Origin: Gigantopelta aegis
Taxonomy: Eukaryota; Mollusca; Gastropoda; Neomphalida; Peltospiridae
Reading direction: 5' to 3'
NCBI RefSeq assembly: GCF_016097555.1
Contig: NC_054699.1
Span: 9,336,316 to 9,400,315 of the forward strand
Length of the DNA stretch: 64,000 nt
Below are positions 11,351 to 22,439 of this stretch, piece after piece (the first letter of the stretch is position 1; each line of letters starts with the position of its first letter). Below the pieces are notes generated by a model, which was given only the letters and a program-made list of their open reading frames with translations, had not been told where the DNA came from and searched no databases. The position numbers and the translations under genes were made by a program.

Positions 11351-12319
11351 TATAGTACAAGCTTCTGTGAGATAGATGAATTGTAAATGTTTTAACACAC
11401 ATGCCGAGGAAAGGTACTTATAATTGGCTGGTACTAAGAACAGAGAGACATCTTCATAAATTTGTGAACATTGTATATAAACTCCATATACTAAACCACA
11501 TTTGAATAATGAAGCCTCACTATGTTAAAAAAAGCCAGGTCTATTTGGGGTTTTTTAATAATAACAGCTTCAGGCAATCCTAAGTATGTGTATATACATA
11601 GAAATTAGTACATTGCTTACTAGTAACTTATTTTGAGAAGTATATAATTATTCATACCTCATATTATATTGTTTTGTAATTGTTATTAACATCTACTTTA
11701 TAGAATAAAAGAAAGGATGTAGAAATAGAAAATTGTAAACTTCACACATATCATATTTGGGTCACATAAAATGATTGAGAATTGGGAATGAAAGTTACAT
11801 TTTTATAGTGCTAGATATTTGCCTGATGACAATATTCTATGTAGATATCAGTTATATACACCAAAACATAAGTTAAGCATAATATAAATAGAACTGCAAT
11901 TCTAAAATATTACAAAAAGCAACAAAAAAACCCTAGCTATTGTAAGATGAACTGTTGTGAGATAGATAAATTGTATATGTAATGCAGACTTGCCTAGAAT
12001 GGTATGTAAATTCACTTTTTATGTTTGTAAGACTTGTGTGTAATATAAAAATATTCAAAATATCCATGTAAATGGTTTAGACAGCATGTACTGCACCATA
12101 TTTAAGTAATGCTGCCCTCAGATATTAAATACAATACAATAATAAAAGGATCACAATGTTTTAGGTACGGTATGTATATATACACATGCACATAGAGAAT
12201 TACATATATCGGGAACTGTGTAACTTTTGCTGGTGAGTATACCCCCAGTATCCATACCACATATATTGCATTACTTTGTGGTTTGTTATGAACATGTAAT
12301 TTAGCAGGAATAGCATTCA

Positions 12320-12872
12320 TAATTTGGTCTTAAACCTGTTCAAAATATGTATGCATGTTAACTTCAACATTGCCATGCAGTTTTTTCATATACTATGTTT
12401 GTAATACTAAGAACATTTCAAATTCATTGACTCACTATACTTAGTCAGATGCCAAACATTCACCAGTAACCCAGCTTTAAAGTAAAAGCAGTGATATAGT
12501 CCAGAATTATTTTCAAATATTTTTGAAAATTATGTGGAACATTCACCTTGATCAGAAATTTGCCCTGTTAAAAATAAATAGGGTGCCTACACTCAAACGT
12601 GCCCTATAGGCACACCCACCAACAGATTGCCTGCAGACAAGCTGATTTGAATATGGCTTCAAAGATATACTCATCTTGAAAAATTCCTAGGGGGGGGGGG
12701 GGGGTATAGTGGGCCGTAAATCCTATCAAATGAAGCCACCTCTGTTTGCGGATCTACGAGAGTGTGCTCGCCCTACATATATACAGTCCGACACGCTCCG
12801 TCAAAATTCCTCTGCTCACTTTATCATGAATGCTCCAAACATTGGTGGAAATCAAAAATAAGAAAAATAAGT
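12320..12872. other. CFAP300 upstream region
   Basis: Contains a 15-base-scale G tract near 12691-12705 and no other gene. The promoter and 5' untranslated part of CFAP300 must lie in or before this stretch, but I see no convincing TATA box. A longer frame opens at 12762 upstream of and in frame with the chosen start, but conservation begins only after 12873. Confidence 0.4.
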
Positions 12873-15800
12873 ATGGCCGATCGTGCACGAAAATTCTCGT
12901 TTCGCTACTTAGTGGACAAGAAATTTAATTCCATCGATGACAAAGAAAAGCAAGAGTGGCTTCTTAAATGGTTAATTATTGTAATTGTTGTTACGATTGT
13001 TAGACTTGATGAAAATGTCATGATAACACTGACGCACAAAGCGTATCACATTTGAAATGTGTCGCCAGGGACGCCACAGCAAGTTTTTGACAAGACTTGC
13101 TTGTTTCCAGAAGGTTCGATCACAGACTTGACTGACCGACATACAATATAAATCGATCGTGATCGAATTGATTATGGTGGATTACTCACATCTTATCGTC
13201 TTTTCCCTTCAAATAAATAAATGTCCATTTGGTAATAATTTTTAGATTACAAAACATTACCATGAATCATGATCACCAAAAGTCAGTTTTGTTTAGTAGT
13301 TGCAGCCATTTTAAGTAAGAGCAACTATTCAGACTCTTACTTTGGGAAAGAGTTCAACCCGTACCCCTCTGTATTACAAGCTCGGAAGGACTTTCCTTTG
13401 GCACTGTCCCTAACCATAACTATTTATTATAAGTATTTATAATGTTCTTTATTATACATGACAGTGCCAAAGGAAAGTTCTACCACAAGCTCTAAAGACT
13501 AACCCTAACCATTGAAAGGGGTATGGGTTGAACTCATGCCTTAACTTGTATAATGTTGCTTTATTATGGTTTTACAAGTCTGTCTCAATGGGAATAAAAA
13601 TGGATAGTGATAATTACTATTGGCTTAGTTTAGGTAAAAAGACCAATACAAGAAACGGCCGAGGCCAGCTCCTCCGTCCAGGAAAGGTGGGGGGGAGGAG
13701 GGACCACATACGCTGGCAGGTGCAAGTAAGCACCAGCAGCCCAACCGTGGTCGGTGGAAGGGGGGGGGGGGGGGGGGGGGCAATGGTGCTATGGAATTTT
13801 GAATGGAGCAAGAATTATGCTAAAAGAGAAAAGGTGTGCAAGTTTGATTGAGGAATTTGGGTGCAAGTTTGATTGAGGAATTTGGGTGCAAGTGTGATTG
13901 AGGAATTTGGGTGCAATTTTGAATGGTCGGTCAAAAAGAAAGTTCCGGAGCTAATATAGGTTTTGACATTAAAGAATCGAGAGTAGCTCGTTAATTAGAT
14001 GTCTATGATGCTGTGGTGTTGCCCATAGGGCCCTTAAAAAGGGCCTTACCTCTTCTGGTCGTTGCATGACAACCCAGGGGAGACTCGTTCAATTGTGTAA
14101 ACACCGGTAGGCAAGGTGCTGTCATACTTATGGTCTGTTTTCTTTATATTATTAAATACCCTCAAATTATTTTCTGTCTAAAAGCCTGACTGTGTGTTTT
14201 ATAATGTTGTCTGTTTTGTAGGTCTATGAAAGATCGTATCAAGGCTCAGATGTTCACATTTGACCAGCCTTTCCAGCCATACGAAAAAGACAATTTTGGG
14301 CTTGTAAGTTCCAGGGTACACCCATATTTAGGGTTATGAGATAACTTAAAAATCACAGTGCCATTATTATCATTATTTACTCTATTTTGTGTTGGAATTT
14401 GATAAAAAATTTTTTTATAAAATTGTTGGTCTTGTCAAAATTTGTAGTTGACCTTAACCAATAAAGGTCACAGTTGGTGTCTGGGTGACTACATTTTTTT
14501 AAAACCCTGCTTTACTGCCAAATGGTAACTGTATTTTAATTTAATATTATAATAAATACAGAAATTGCTAAAATATTATTTGGTAATTTTCACTTATTCA
14601 CCATGTTGAATTTTATTGGTTTCCAATTTTTTTTTAAATGATGTTAGCGCGGTTAATCCATTGCTTCCAGATATTCAAGGGTGGGATTTTGTTCAGTGGT
14701 AGAATGGTAGGCTTTATTAGGTTATTTAACGATTATTGATACATACCGAGGGTTCTAGAGGTAAAGGCATTTTTGATTCATACATGTATATATGTTTATA
14801 CTTTCAGGACTTTATGACAGACCCTGAAGTTGTCAGCTCATTACAAATGTTGTCTTCTCAAGACCGATGGACTCCTGTTGGTGTGTTTTAGTCCATAGAT
14901 TTACATAGTTGTTATTTAATAATGCTTATGTATCAAACAATATTACTTGTATGTTAAATAATAATACTTGTGTAAAAATAATAATACTTGCATATTAAAT
15001 AATGGTTAAAATAGTAAAGATACACACATACAGGTAATTGTGAATTTAAATTATAATCTTGCCAGTGTTTTTGCAAATGGTAAATACATACAGGATTCGT
15101 CACGAGTATTTTTTAATATGGAAAATATCGACCGAGTCTATGTTAATCGGTATTAATACCGATTAACTAGACGAGGTTGATATTTTACATATTAAAAAAC
15201 ATGAGTAGTGAATTCTATTTATCCTATAACACTTCTAAAATAACATTCTAATTACTTTTTTATAATATGACGTTATCACGATTAGCACAGATTAGTTTGA
15301 CGTCACGCATTTTAAACAAATCTTTGAAAACGTTACGCTCAGGTACACGGGTCTTGTTGGCTTGTAAGCAAATGACCCATCCACAGCAACAATTACCTAG
15401 AGACCTTGCAGATTTGCATACCATTATTAACCGGGTTAATAAAGTAAATTATCATATGGGTTTATGACATGGATATCATGGGTAAGTTAGGGGATAAATT
15501 ATGTTACACATTTGGAAATGTTACTACAAGTTTTATATATTAGTGATTATTAATTATTGATACACAGTTTATAAAATCAGGTTTTATTTTTAAATTTTGT
15601 TTTTTACACAGGCATTGTAGCGAAGTCGGTCACTGTTGAACCAGTAGCTTGCTTTGCACTGTCGATGGCGTTCTTTGACAGATTGTATGAGAATCAGATT
15701 GTCCGAGAGTCAGGACACATCCACAAGTGTTTAGACGAATTCTATGAAGATTTCACAATATCTGATGAACTTAGAAAGGTAAAATGTGCAGGATCTAACT

Positions 15801-18800
15801 TAGTCGGTGGCATTAAAGTCTCAGACTATTAAGAGTCTTGAGTCTAGACTCTAAACGTTTGATAAGCACATGGCCGGTTACTGTTAAATCAGGCTGTCTT
15901 GGACATGCTCTGTTACCGTCGATCTCAATTTCTCTCAATATATCTCCCTGCCACTTTCTGTTTGTCTTCCTCCGTCTCTACCTCCATATCTCTCTCATTT
16001 TCTTTTTCTCAATTTCATGTTGAATTAACTATATATGAGACACCAGGTGATATTCAGAGTTAAAATGTGCTGAGGTGTTGTTAGACAAATATCCCGTTTC
16101 TTTCACTCTGGTTTCAGGCGTAACAATGATTCCAGTGAGGATGATACATAACACTATTATTTCCCACTTAAAGGGACAGACCCTAGTTTTTTAACACTAA
16201 GACATATTTTTCACCTAGACTCTAGTTTCAACCCGTATTAATGGACACTAACTTTGGTTAATTAACAAACCTGTAACAAATTTGAATACATCCAAGTGAA
16301 ACAAGGGTCTGTGACATTGAAATGCCCTTAAAAATAGACTAAAACACGACTCTATATCCGTTACTTCTGAGACGCATATGGTTTTTTTAAAATATGAAAA
16401 ATTAATTTCGTTGTATTAGAAACAGCAGGATGACCAGAAACACTCTGGTTGTACGGAAATGAATAATCTAAACAATAAAATATAAGTAATGTTTGATTTC
16501 AGTGATCATAAATGGCTCTAATAGCGAAAAATATGCCTTAGTGTTTAAAAACTAGGGTATATCCCTTTAACAGTTTGCAATATTTTGTTTTAGCTTCTCA
16601 TACAGGAAGACTGTGACAACTTCTGCCTCTTCAATGAATCGGAAAGAAACGAGTTCCTCTTTCTGTTGTTCAAGCATTTCTGTCTGGGAGGTAAAGTCTG
16701 TCAGTACGAGGATTCGATCGATCCATATCTCGACTTCACCAAACAAGTCTACAAGGAGCTCATTTCGTATGTCACTCATTAGTTACTAATTAACTTTTAA
16801 CAGTGGCACGTTTATTACTGATTTAAACAGTTTGTTTGAATTTGTTCATGAATGAAGTCAGATTTGTTATTTAATTAATTACAATCATGAAAAGGTTGAT
16901 TTTTTTATTTTTAAAATATTAGTATTTAGAATGAATGCTGGTCAACTTGCCTCAAAACCAACTCGCCCCCTACAATCTTGCCCCAGTGTTTGGTCAACTC
17001 ACCCCAAACTTTACTGTCCGTAAATAATTGTAACAAAATTAAAAATAGACGTCTACAACTTTGGTGTCATTTTATTTATTAATATTACAGAAAGAAATGT
17101 TATATTTAACGATGGGATGGTGCATATAAAAGATCCCTTGCTGCTAATCGGAAAGAGTAGCCCATGAAGTGGCAACAGCGGGTTTCCTCTGTCAATATCT
17201 GTATGGTTCTTAACCATATGTCTGATGCCATATAACCGTAAATAAAATGTGTTGAGTGCGTCGTTAAATAAAACATCTTTCTTTCCGACTAGTGTGCATA
17301 TTCAACAATATTTAATGCACATTATTCCTTGAAATATTGGTATATTGATTAAGAAAATGGTAATGGTATGAGTTGACTAGACAGTGTGAGGCGAGTTGAC
17401 AAACCGCATTGGGGGTGGGGAGTTGACCAACCGTCTTGGGGGGTGAGTTGACCAACCGCGCTGGGGGGAGAGTGGACCAACCCTGTTGGGGTCAAGTTTG
17501 TTTTTGGGGCGAGCTGATCTTCTCCCTTTAAGATCAGGGGCAGGGTTGTTCTTATTTTATTGGCCTCTGTTTGAAATGTTGGGACATTAAAACATTTAAG
17601 ACAAAATTGGTTTTGTACCAATATATTTCGAAGGATAATCAGAATGAAGCTTTGTGTGGCAGAACATAACAGTAAGGCAGTTTGTCACGTAACAAATGAG
17701 AATAATTTCTTGAGCATGTTCACTGGTAAGCAGTTTTTTTTAGCAGTGACAATGTTTTCTATGACTTATTAAACCAAAAGGGCTAGAAAATACTGCAATA
17801 TCTGGGGAAATATTTGTTTTTATTACAGCATTGTATTAAAAGAGTTATTTATATGTGAATAAAAGTTTCCTGGTGGGTTTTTTTTAATTATGTAATGTCA
17901 TAGTATGTTTATTTATTTATTGTTTTGCATATTTCAGTGTTCAGAAAAATCCAGAGACGAAGGAACTGGGCATTTTATCCAATGTTTTCAAACTGACTGC
18001 TTCAGTGAGTTTATGCATTCAATACAGTACAGTGAATATATATGTGATTTAAAATCTTGTAAACATAAATATTTATTGTCAGAATATAGACAGTAACTAA
18101 TACAGGGCTAGCTCTTGGTCAGCAGAAAATTTTACCAAATTATCTACAAAATATCAGTTATTACATGAAATTATTTCGCCAAATTAAAATAAAATTTGCA
18201 AATTGTTTTTGAAATTTGCATTTGGCAAATTTGGCGATTGCCAGAGCTAGTCTTGTAATATTAAAAAAACCCAATAAAAAAACCCCTTTAAACTTTCAAT
18301 CTCTGTTCAAGCCTCTTTTTCATTTCATTTCAACTTATTGTGGTGCTTAGATCTTGCAGGCTTGTGAAAATGGATAGTTGTTAACAAACTCTAAAATTCT
18401 TCAGCAAAAGGAATTAAACTGCACTGTATCAGGCAGGGGGGCTGGGGGGATTTAGCCCTCCCCTCCCAATAATTATGAATCGAAAATATTATTGGTAGTA
18501 AATCTTTATGAAAAATGCTCTTAAATAGTGTTGCATTTACCAGCATTTGTCATGTTGAATTTTACTTATAGAATGCAGGAAATTGCATTTTAGGACATCT
18601 AGTTTTCAAAATTTTACAGGGGAGCTTTGCGCCCTCAATCTTAATCAGCCCACCACCAATGTCTACTTGTTTCCTCCTTGCCTGTATATTGCACTAATTC
18701 TCAGTGTTTTGGCAAAATGAATTCAGTGTTTCAATAAATTATTCTAAAATGAATGCAATCTGTGTTTTCAGGGTGACAGTGGAGTGTACTACCCATCGAG

Positions 18801-18900
18801 CGTGGCTCATGAACAAACTTTCTCCTATCTCATTGTGGACGCACTCAAGAGACACATCACCATGTTATATCACAGATTCGGAAGTAGTGGATTTTCATAG
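12873..18900 (+). CDS. CFAP300: CFAP300, cilia- and flagella-associated protein 300
   Basis: Seven exons: 12873-12970, 14222-14303, 14808-14880, 15612-15778, 16594-16766, 17938-18004, 18772-18900. Every junction is GT..AG and the phases join exactly, giving 789 bases (262 residues plus stop; human about 267). The protein aligns with CFAP300 (C11orf70) throughout: KFSFRYLVDKKF near the start, DRIKAQMFTFDQPFQPY, ESGHIHKCLDEFYEDFTISD, EFLFLLFKHFCLGG with QYED..DPYL, and HEQTFSYLIVDALKRH near the end. In vertebrates the protein is needed for assembly of outer and inner dynein arms of motile cilia and its loss causes primary ciliary dyskinesia; a cytoplasmic assembly role is inferred here from homology. 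ATG at 12873 is chosen because conservation starts directly after it. The exon 1 donor (GTTAAT) is weak but required by the phase. Introns contain only repeats. Confidence 0.93.
13345..13545. repeat. Foldback (inverted-repeat) element in CFAP300 intron 1
   Basis: Arms with GAGTTCAACCCGTACCCCT and GGACTTTCCTTTGGCACTGT on the left mirror GACAGTGCCAAAGGAAAGT and AGGGGTATGGGTTGAACTC on the right, around an AT-rich loop. Non-coding, probably a MITE. Confidence 0.7.
13655..13775 (-). repeat. Interspersed repeat shared with 23600-23720
   Basis: The reverse complement matches 23600-23720: both have GGGCTGCTGGTGCT, GCACCTGCCAG and CCACCTTTCCTG in the same order. It adjoins a long G tract (13760-13780). 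Likely a fragment of the retroelement-like repeat described at 23485. Confidence 0.6.
13835..13920 (+). repeat. Short tandem repeat, about 3 units of 27 bp
   Basis: The unit GTGCAAGTTTGATTGAGGAA plus TTTGG occurs three times with small changes. Located in CFAP300 intron 1. Confidence 0.8.
15094..15216. repeat. Near-spacerless palindrome in CFAP300 intron 3
   Basis: Imperfect palindrome of about 123 bp centred on CGGTATTAATACCG at about 15148-15161. The arms contain GAGTATTTTTTAATATG on the left and CATATTAAAAAACATGAG on the right. Could be a foldback element. Confidence 0.75.
16169..16570. mobile_element. TTAA-flanked MITE, unexpanded copy
   Basis: Starts TTAA-AGGGACAGACCCTAG and ends CTAGGGTATATCCCT-TTAA. 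The terminal inverted repeats run about 45 bp (also TTTTTAACACTAAGACATAT, mirrored). A TTAA target is typical of Kolobok/piggyBac-type elements. It contains one copy of the ATGGACACTAACTTTGGTTA block that is amplified in the relative at 38216. Lies in CFAP300 intron 4. Confidence 0.88.
16930..17560. repeat. Repeat with mirrored GTTGACCA/TGGTCAAC blocks
   Basis: The left side has GGTCAACTCACCCC-type blocks and the right side has several tandem, reverse-oriented GAGTTGACCAACCG blocks separated by G runs, so the ends mirror each other. A SINE 3' half (17113-17286) sits inside. Located in CFAP300 intron 5. Similar wording recurs near 55450-56900 (GGGTTAGTTGAGCC, CAACTTGCCCC). Confidence 0.5.
17113..17286 (+). 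mobile_element. SINE 3' half (tail 1)
   Basis: 5'-truncated SINE from the GGGATGGTGCATATAAAAGA core to the tail GTTGAGTGCGTCGTTAAATA and CTTTCC. The head is missing, as in a truncated retrotransposition. Confidence 0.85.
18103..18255. mobile_element. CAGGGCTAGC-family MITE, copy 1
   Basis: Begins CAGGGCTAGCTC and ends GCCAGAGCTAGTC(TTG); the ends are inverted relatives of each other. The interior shares TATCAGTTATTACATGAAAT and GCATTTGGCAAATTTGGCG-like blocks with copies at 19165-19358 and 35028-35189. Non-coding. In CFAP300 intron 6. Confidence 0.7.
18420..18700 (+). repeat. Interspersed repeat shared with 32235-32480
   Basis: Blocks GTAGAATGCAGGAAATTGC-like, GGACATCTAG and AATGTCTACTTG occur in the same order in both places. 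No coding content. Confidence 0.6.
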
Positions 18901-18984
18901 TACAAATCAGAACAGCTGTCTGTGTCACAAAATTCTGTAAAAAATCCCCTCTTGAAGATTATTCTATACAAAAGCAAAACGGCA

Positions 18985-19160
18985 GCCACTGAAAGTTTTG
19001 CCTGTGTTTTTGTCCCCCAGGAGATGTCAGTGATGTCGATATGAATAACATAATTGCAATCTAGTATGTGGAATCTGTGTCACTGTAATGCTTTTTTCAT
19101 GGTTTATGTCTGGACAAAATTTGTGCATAATTTAAATGTGGTTAATTAAAGACAGGAGAC
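18985..19160 (+). repeat. CFAP300 3' flank shared with 33800-33985
   Basis: ATGTGGAATCTGTGTCACTG, then a GGACAAAA block and AATTAAAG-AGGAG, recur at 33890-33985 in GST intron 3. It lies 85-260 bases after the CFAP300 stop and may be part of that 3' untranslated region; ATTAAA at 19145-19150 is a possible poly-A signal. Either a dispersed repeat or a copied 3' end. Confidence 0.5.
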
Positions 19161-19164
19161 TGGC

Positions 19165-19358
19165 CAGGGCTAGCTTTGGGTGAGCAAAACAATTCACCAA
19201 ATTGTCTATTAAACTTCAAAAATTGCAGAAATTGTCAGTTATTTTCTACAAAAATGTCAATTATTACACGTAATTATTTTTCCAAACTAAAATATATTTC
19301 GCCAACTGCTTTTAAAATTTGCAATTGGCGAATTTGGCGAGTGCCAGACCTAGCTCTA
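19165..19358. mobile_element. CAGGGCTAGC-family MITE, copy 2
   Basis: Same ends and interior order as 18103-18255 (CAGGGCTAGCTTTGG at left, GTGCCAGACCTAGCTC at right), with a slightly longer AT-rich middle. Confidence 0.68.
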
Positions 19359-19359
19359 C

Positions 19360-20910
19360 TGGCATATGTGGGATTTCAATGGTCGAGACCCTCCCCTGCT
19401 CAAGTAAATTTTCTTCTTTTATTTCAATATATTTTCTAGAGGAGCACGACTTGACCCCCTCTATAAACTTCACCCGCTACAGTCTACACCCAGCCCATGC
19501 ATATATACCTGTGCAAATTTATGTTGTTTTCAATATATTTAGGGACATTTCACAGTTGAACTCGAGGGATAGTTTATGCCTCTCACATCTGAGGATGAAA
19601 ATGTACATTTTGTTCTACTCAATATAGATTCAAAATATGGCTTGTACCCCCTCCCTGCCCCCTCACACTTTGGAGACTTGTCCTCCCATTCCAGATATCC
19701 AGGTAGGGCCTGCACAGAAAAGATGCGGCAGATCCACTAAGTCTAAAATACTGATTACAATGTCTGTCAGCCACACACCCCTCAATGTATTTGGGGGTGA
19801 GGGAGCATGACTCTACCCCCATATAAACATAGGTCACCAGTCTTGACCTCCCCCCTTGCTAAAATTCCTGCAGATGTCATTAAAATACACAGTAGATTAA
19901 TCTACTCATACATATGGGTAATAAAACTTTTGCAAAAATACAAACAAAAAATAAGGTTTAAAATATTATATATTGATAAATATAGTTGGGATTTTCATTT
20001 TCTTAACCCATCTATTTCAATTTTTCTTTTTTACGTGGAAGAGCACATTATTTTTTAAAAACCATATTTATTCAAATAAATGATGTGGATTGGCAAATAG
20101 GCGATATGCCTATACATGTACAATTTAATAAATGCCTCTTCACAAATAAATTGTTACATAAAAAATTAGATCTGCTAAGATGTTATAAATATTATTTGTA
20201 TTTATTTTTTGGTAATAAAAATGATGAATTATGTTGAAATTGGTTCTGGTATGTTGTGTCATTTGTTTATAAGTATAATATGATGACTAAATTAATATTT
20301 AGCCTAACAAAATCTAGAAATGTGTGATAAAATTTGGAAAACCCCGTAAAAATTTAGTTAAAAAAGCCACGATCGATGTTTGTATCACTATTTGAAAGTT
20401 TCTCCCTGTTATATATAGAGATTATTACATGAGCTTGTGCGTCGTACTGATTTTATGAAACGAGTGTCAGAATTATTGTATTGCCCGAGCTTCGTAAAAT
20501 CATTTCTTTATTAATAACAAGGACTGTGTCAAAGCATTTCAAACGTAACTAGAAGGAGACTTCGAAAGTACGTCATTTAGTAAGCGATTACACAGCAGAG
20601 ACAAAAACCCGCATTAGCCTAACTTGTGACATCGCTTCCCAAAATAACGTCATTCGAGGTGCACGTGGAATCATTATGTCACATATGTGTCATACTGGTT
20701 ATATTTCCCCGACTATCGTGAACTATGTGGATAATAAATGTATATATCAGTAATTATATTGGTAGTTGGTCATGTTTTTGGAAGGGGGCTTCTACTTTGA
20801 TCACCTTATTCGCCACACCTACCACCAGAAGCGGCAGCCTGTTTATCAAAACCTTTCTTATTTACATATATGACGATGAATACAAAAATACAAGTCTACA
20901 TACTGTAGAC
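19360..20910. other. Intergenic AT-rich DNA with repeat pieces
   Basis: 19390-19510 resembles a dispersed C-rich repeat (GGAGCACGACTTGACCCCCT) also seen in part at 49045-49140 and 42265-42300. 20370-20720 is richer in CG dinucleotides and has several ACGTCATT-type motifs, but no gene is recognised. The rest is featureless AT-rich sequence. Confidence 0.4.
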
Positions 20911-20917
20911 CGAATAT

Positions 20918-21105
20918 TTTTGTCTGTAAAGATATTTTATATTCTTCTTTTTTTAATGATTTGTCTATTTTATATTTATATCTATATTTTATGACTGTAA
21001 AAAGCTATATTCTATGGGTGTAAAAGCCATAGAATAGAAATAGAAAATAAAAAAATCATTAAAAAAATTAATATAAAATATGACATAGCTTTACAGACAA
21101 ATATA
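20918..21105. repeat. Foldback element next to the promoter
   Basis: Imperfect inverted repeat with arms of about 80 bp: TTGTCTGTAAAGATATTTTA at left, TAGCTTTACAGACAAATAT at right, and a loop around GGGTGTAAAAGCC. Ends about 45 bp before the CRE cluster. Confidence 0.72.
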
Positions 21106-21148
21106 TTAGTAGTAAGGAGGCCTGTATGGGGCCATGACCTACTTTCCG

Positions 21149-21390
21149 TGACCTTGACCTTGATGACGTCACGTGACCTCGTCCTACTGGCCCATTTAGA
21201 CTGTCCTTGACCTTGATGACGTCACGGACTACTGTGCCGTGTGCAACATCCTACTGGCCCTGACCTACTTAGACTGACCGTGACCTACTTAGACTGGCCT
21301 ACTGTGCAGTGTACAACGTCCTACTGACCCGGCCCTGACCTACTTAGACCGGCCCCTGACCTACCTAGACTAACACGAAAGAGTATAAAA
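21149..21390 (+). promoter_or_regulatory. Candidate RNA polymerase II promoter with CRE pairs and TATA box
   Basis: Two copies of a composite site, each a CCTTGACCTTGA block directly followed by TGACGTCA (CRE palindromes at 21164-21171 and 21217-21224; the first copy reads TGACCTTGACCTTGA). TCAAGGTCA, its complement, is the extended half-site of monomeric nuclear receptors. Four or five copies of CTGACCTACTTAGACTG-like repeats follow (21257-21370). A TATAAAA box is at 21384-21390, with an initiator-like TCATT (A at 21414) 30 bases downstream. Motif recognition only; binding is not shown. Confidence 0.55.
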
Positions 21391-21413
21391 AGGCTAGATA
21401 CGGTTTCATTGTC

Positions 21414-21556
21414 ATTCGCAAGCCAAAAACGACCACATCTACTACGTCATTGTTATTCGTTTGTGATATTTCGTCATTGTTAGAAGAAGATTCATTTGGA
21501 TCATTGTGAGAGATTTTGTCACTGTTAGAAATCGACTGGATCAAGACTTGAAAATA
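21414..21556 (+). other. Candidate untranslated first exon
   Basis: Begins at the predicted start of the TATA promoter and ends at a strong donor (AATA|GTAAGT, 21557-21562). It has no useful coding frame. The next plus-strand gene is the GST, and a possible acceptor (TTGGACTTTTCAG at 24188-24200) stands 14 bases before its start codon, so this may be exon 1 of the GST. It could equally belong to an unseen transcript or to a repeat-borne promoter. Confidence 0.35.
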
Positions 21557-21888
21557 GTAAGTTAATTTTCTTATACTGATTTAGTTTGAAGATCTATGTG
21601 TTTGCAGTGGTGGACAACGTTTTAACAAATGGTACTTTTTGAAAATCGTTCTTTCTTCAAACACGGTGAAATAAATAACAATTTTACATTGAAAGTGTTC
21701 TAAACACGGAAGCAGTTGTTCTTGTATGCAACGTCATTCAAAAACTGACGTCATTCAAACATTATAAACGTCTTATACTCTCACCCTTGTTGAGTCGTTG
21801 TCTCTATTAAGTCGTGTCATTTCACCTCTTTTTAAAGTACCTACCGTTTGTTTACGTTCTAAGTCTCACAGTAAGATGTGTAGACAGT

Positions 21889-22088
21889 NNNNNNNNNNNN
21901 NNNNNNNNNNNNNNNNNNNNNNNNNNNNNNNNNNNNNNNNNNNNNNNNNNNNNNNNNNNNNNNNNNNNNNNNNNNNNNNNNNNNNNNNNNNNNNNNNNNN
22001 NNNNNNNNNNNNNNNNNNNNNNNNNNNNNNNNNNNNNNNNNNNNNNNNNNNNNNNNNNNNNNNNNNNNNNNNNNNNNNNNNNNNNNNN
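21889..22088. other. Assembly gap of 200 N
   Basis: Exactly 200 unknown bases, probably a scaffold join of arbitrary length. Order and distance across it are not certain. Confidence 0.98.
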
Positions 22089-22115
22089 TCTTATCTGGGG
22101 TTTTCTACAGGGTAG

Positions 22116-22289
22116 CAGGGCCGTAGCTAGCAGGGGGGCAAGGGGGGCAGTTGCCCCCTACCGAAAAAATTCGGAAAGCATTATAGAAACTTAAAGAAAA
22201 CTTTCTTCTTAACCGTTTAAGGAGTTTTAGACTATTAACTACTCATTTGCCCCCCCCCCCCCCAACAAAAAATCCTAGCTACGGCCCTG
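22116..22289. mobile_element. MITE with CAGGGCCGTAGCTAG termini, complete
   Basis: Perfect 15-bp inverted termini (22116-22130 and 22275-22289) flanked by the 5-bp duplication GGTAG (22111-22115 and 22290-22294). 174 bp, non-coding, with poly-G/C blocks inside. Sister of the copy at 5261. Confidence 0.9.
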
Positions 22290-22439
22290 GGTAGATGATT
22301 TGTAAGATCACCAACCTTGTACGGATCAAGAATCAATACTCTCATTGGTGCCCTTGACATCCAAGAATATTTCTTGGGTAGAACAAATTTGCATTGCATA
22401 AATATGCTGGTCATGACATAAGGTCATTTTATTTGATAG

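Larger units (their letters stand above)
7490..12310. mobile_element. Old composite DNA transposon with long inverted arms
   Basis: The left arm (about 7490-7690 plus 8082-8340) matches the reverse complement of the right arm (about 11745-12310), with blocks such as CATCTATCTCACAAAAGTTC and TGCTTAACTTATG in the same order. A second right-type copy occupies 9620-9750 plus 11351-11700, split by the Tc1-like insertion, so the right arm is tandemly doubled. The interior (8340-9620) holds decayed minus-strand coding sequence. Arms are well diverged, so the element is old. Two later insertions (7693-8079 and 9751-11350) sit inside it. Superfamily unknown. Confidence 0.65.

Noticed and set aside
43-12320. 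Extra host genes in the first 12 kb
   Set aside because: Apart from transposon-related frames, no set of open segments with fitting splice sites could be assembled.
21798-22194. Two open frames across the N gap
   Set aside because: They exist only because unknown bases contain no stops; flanking sequence shows no coding character.
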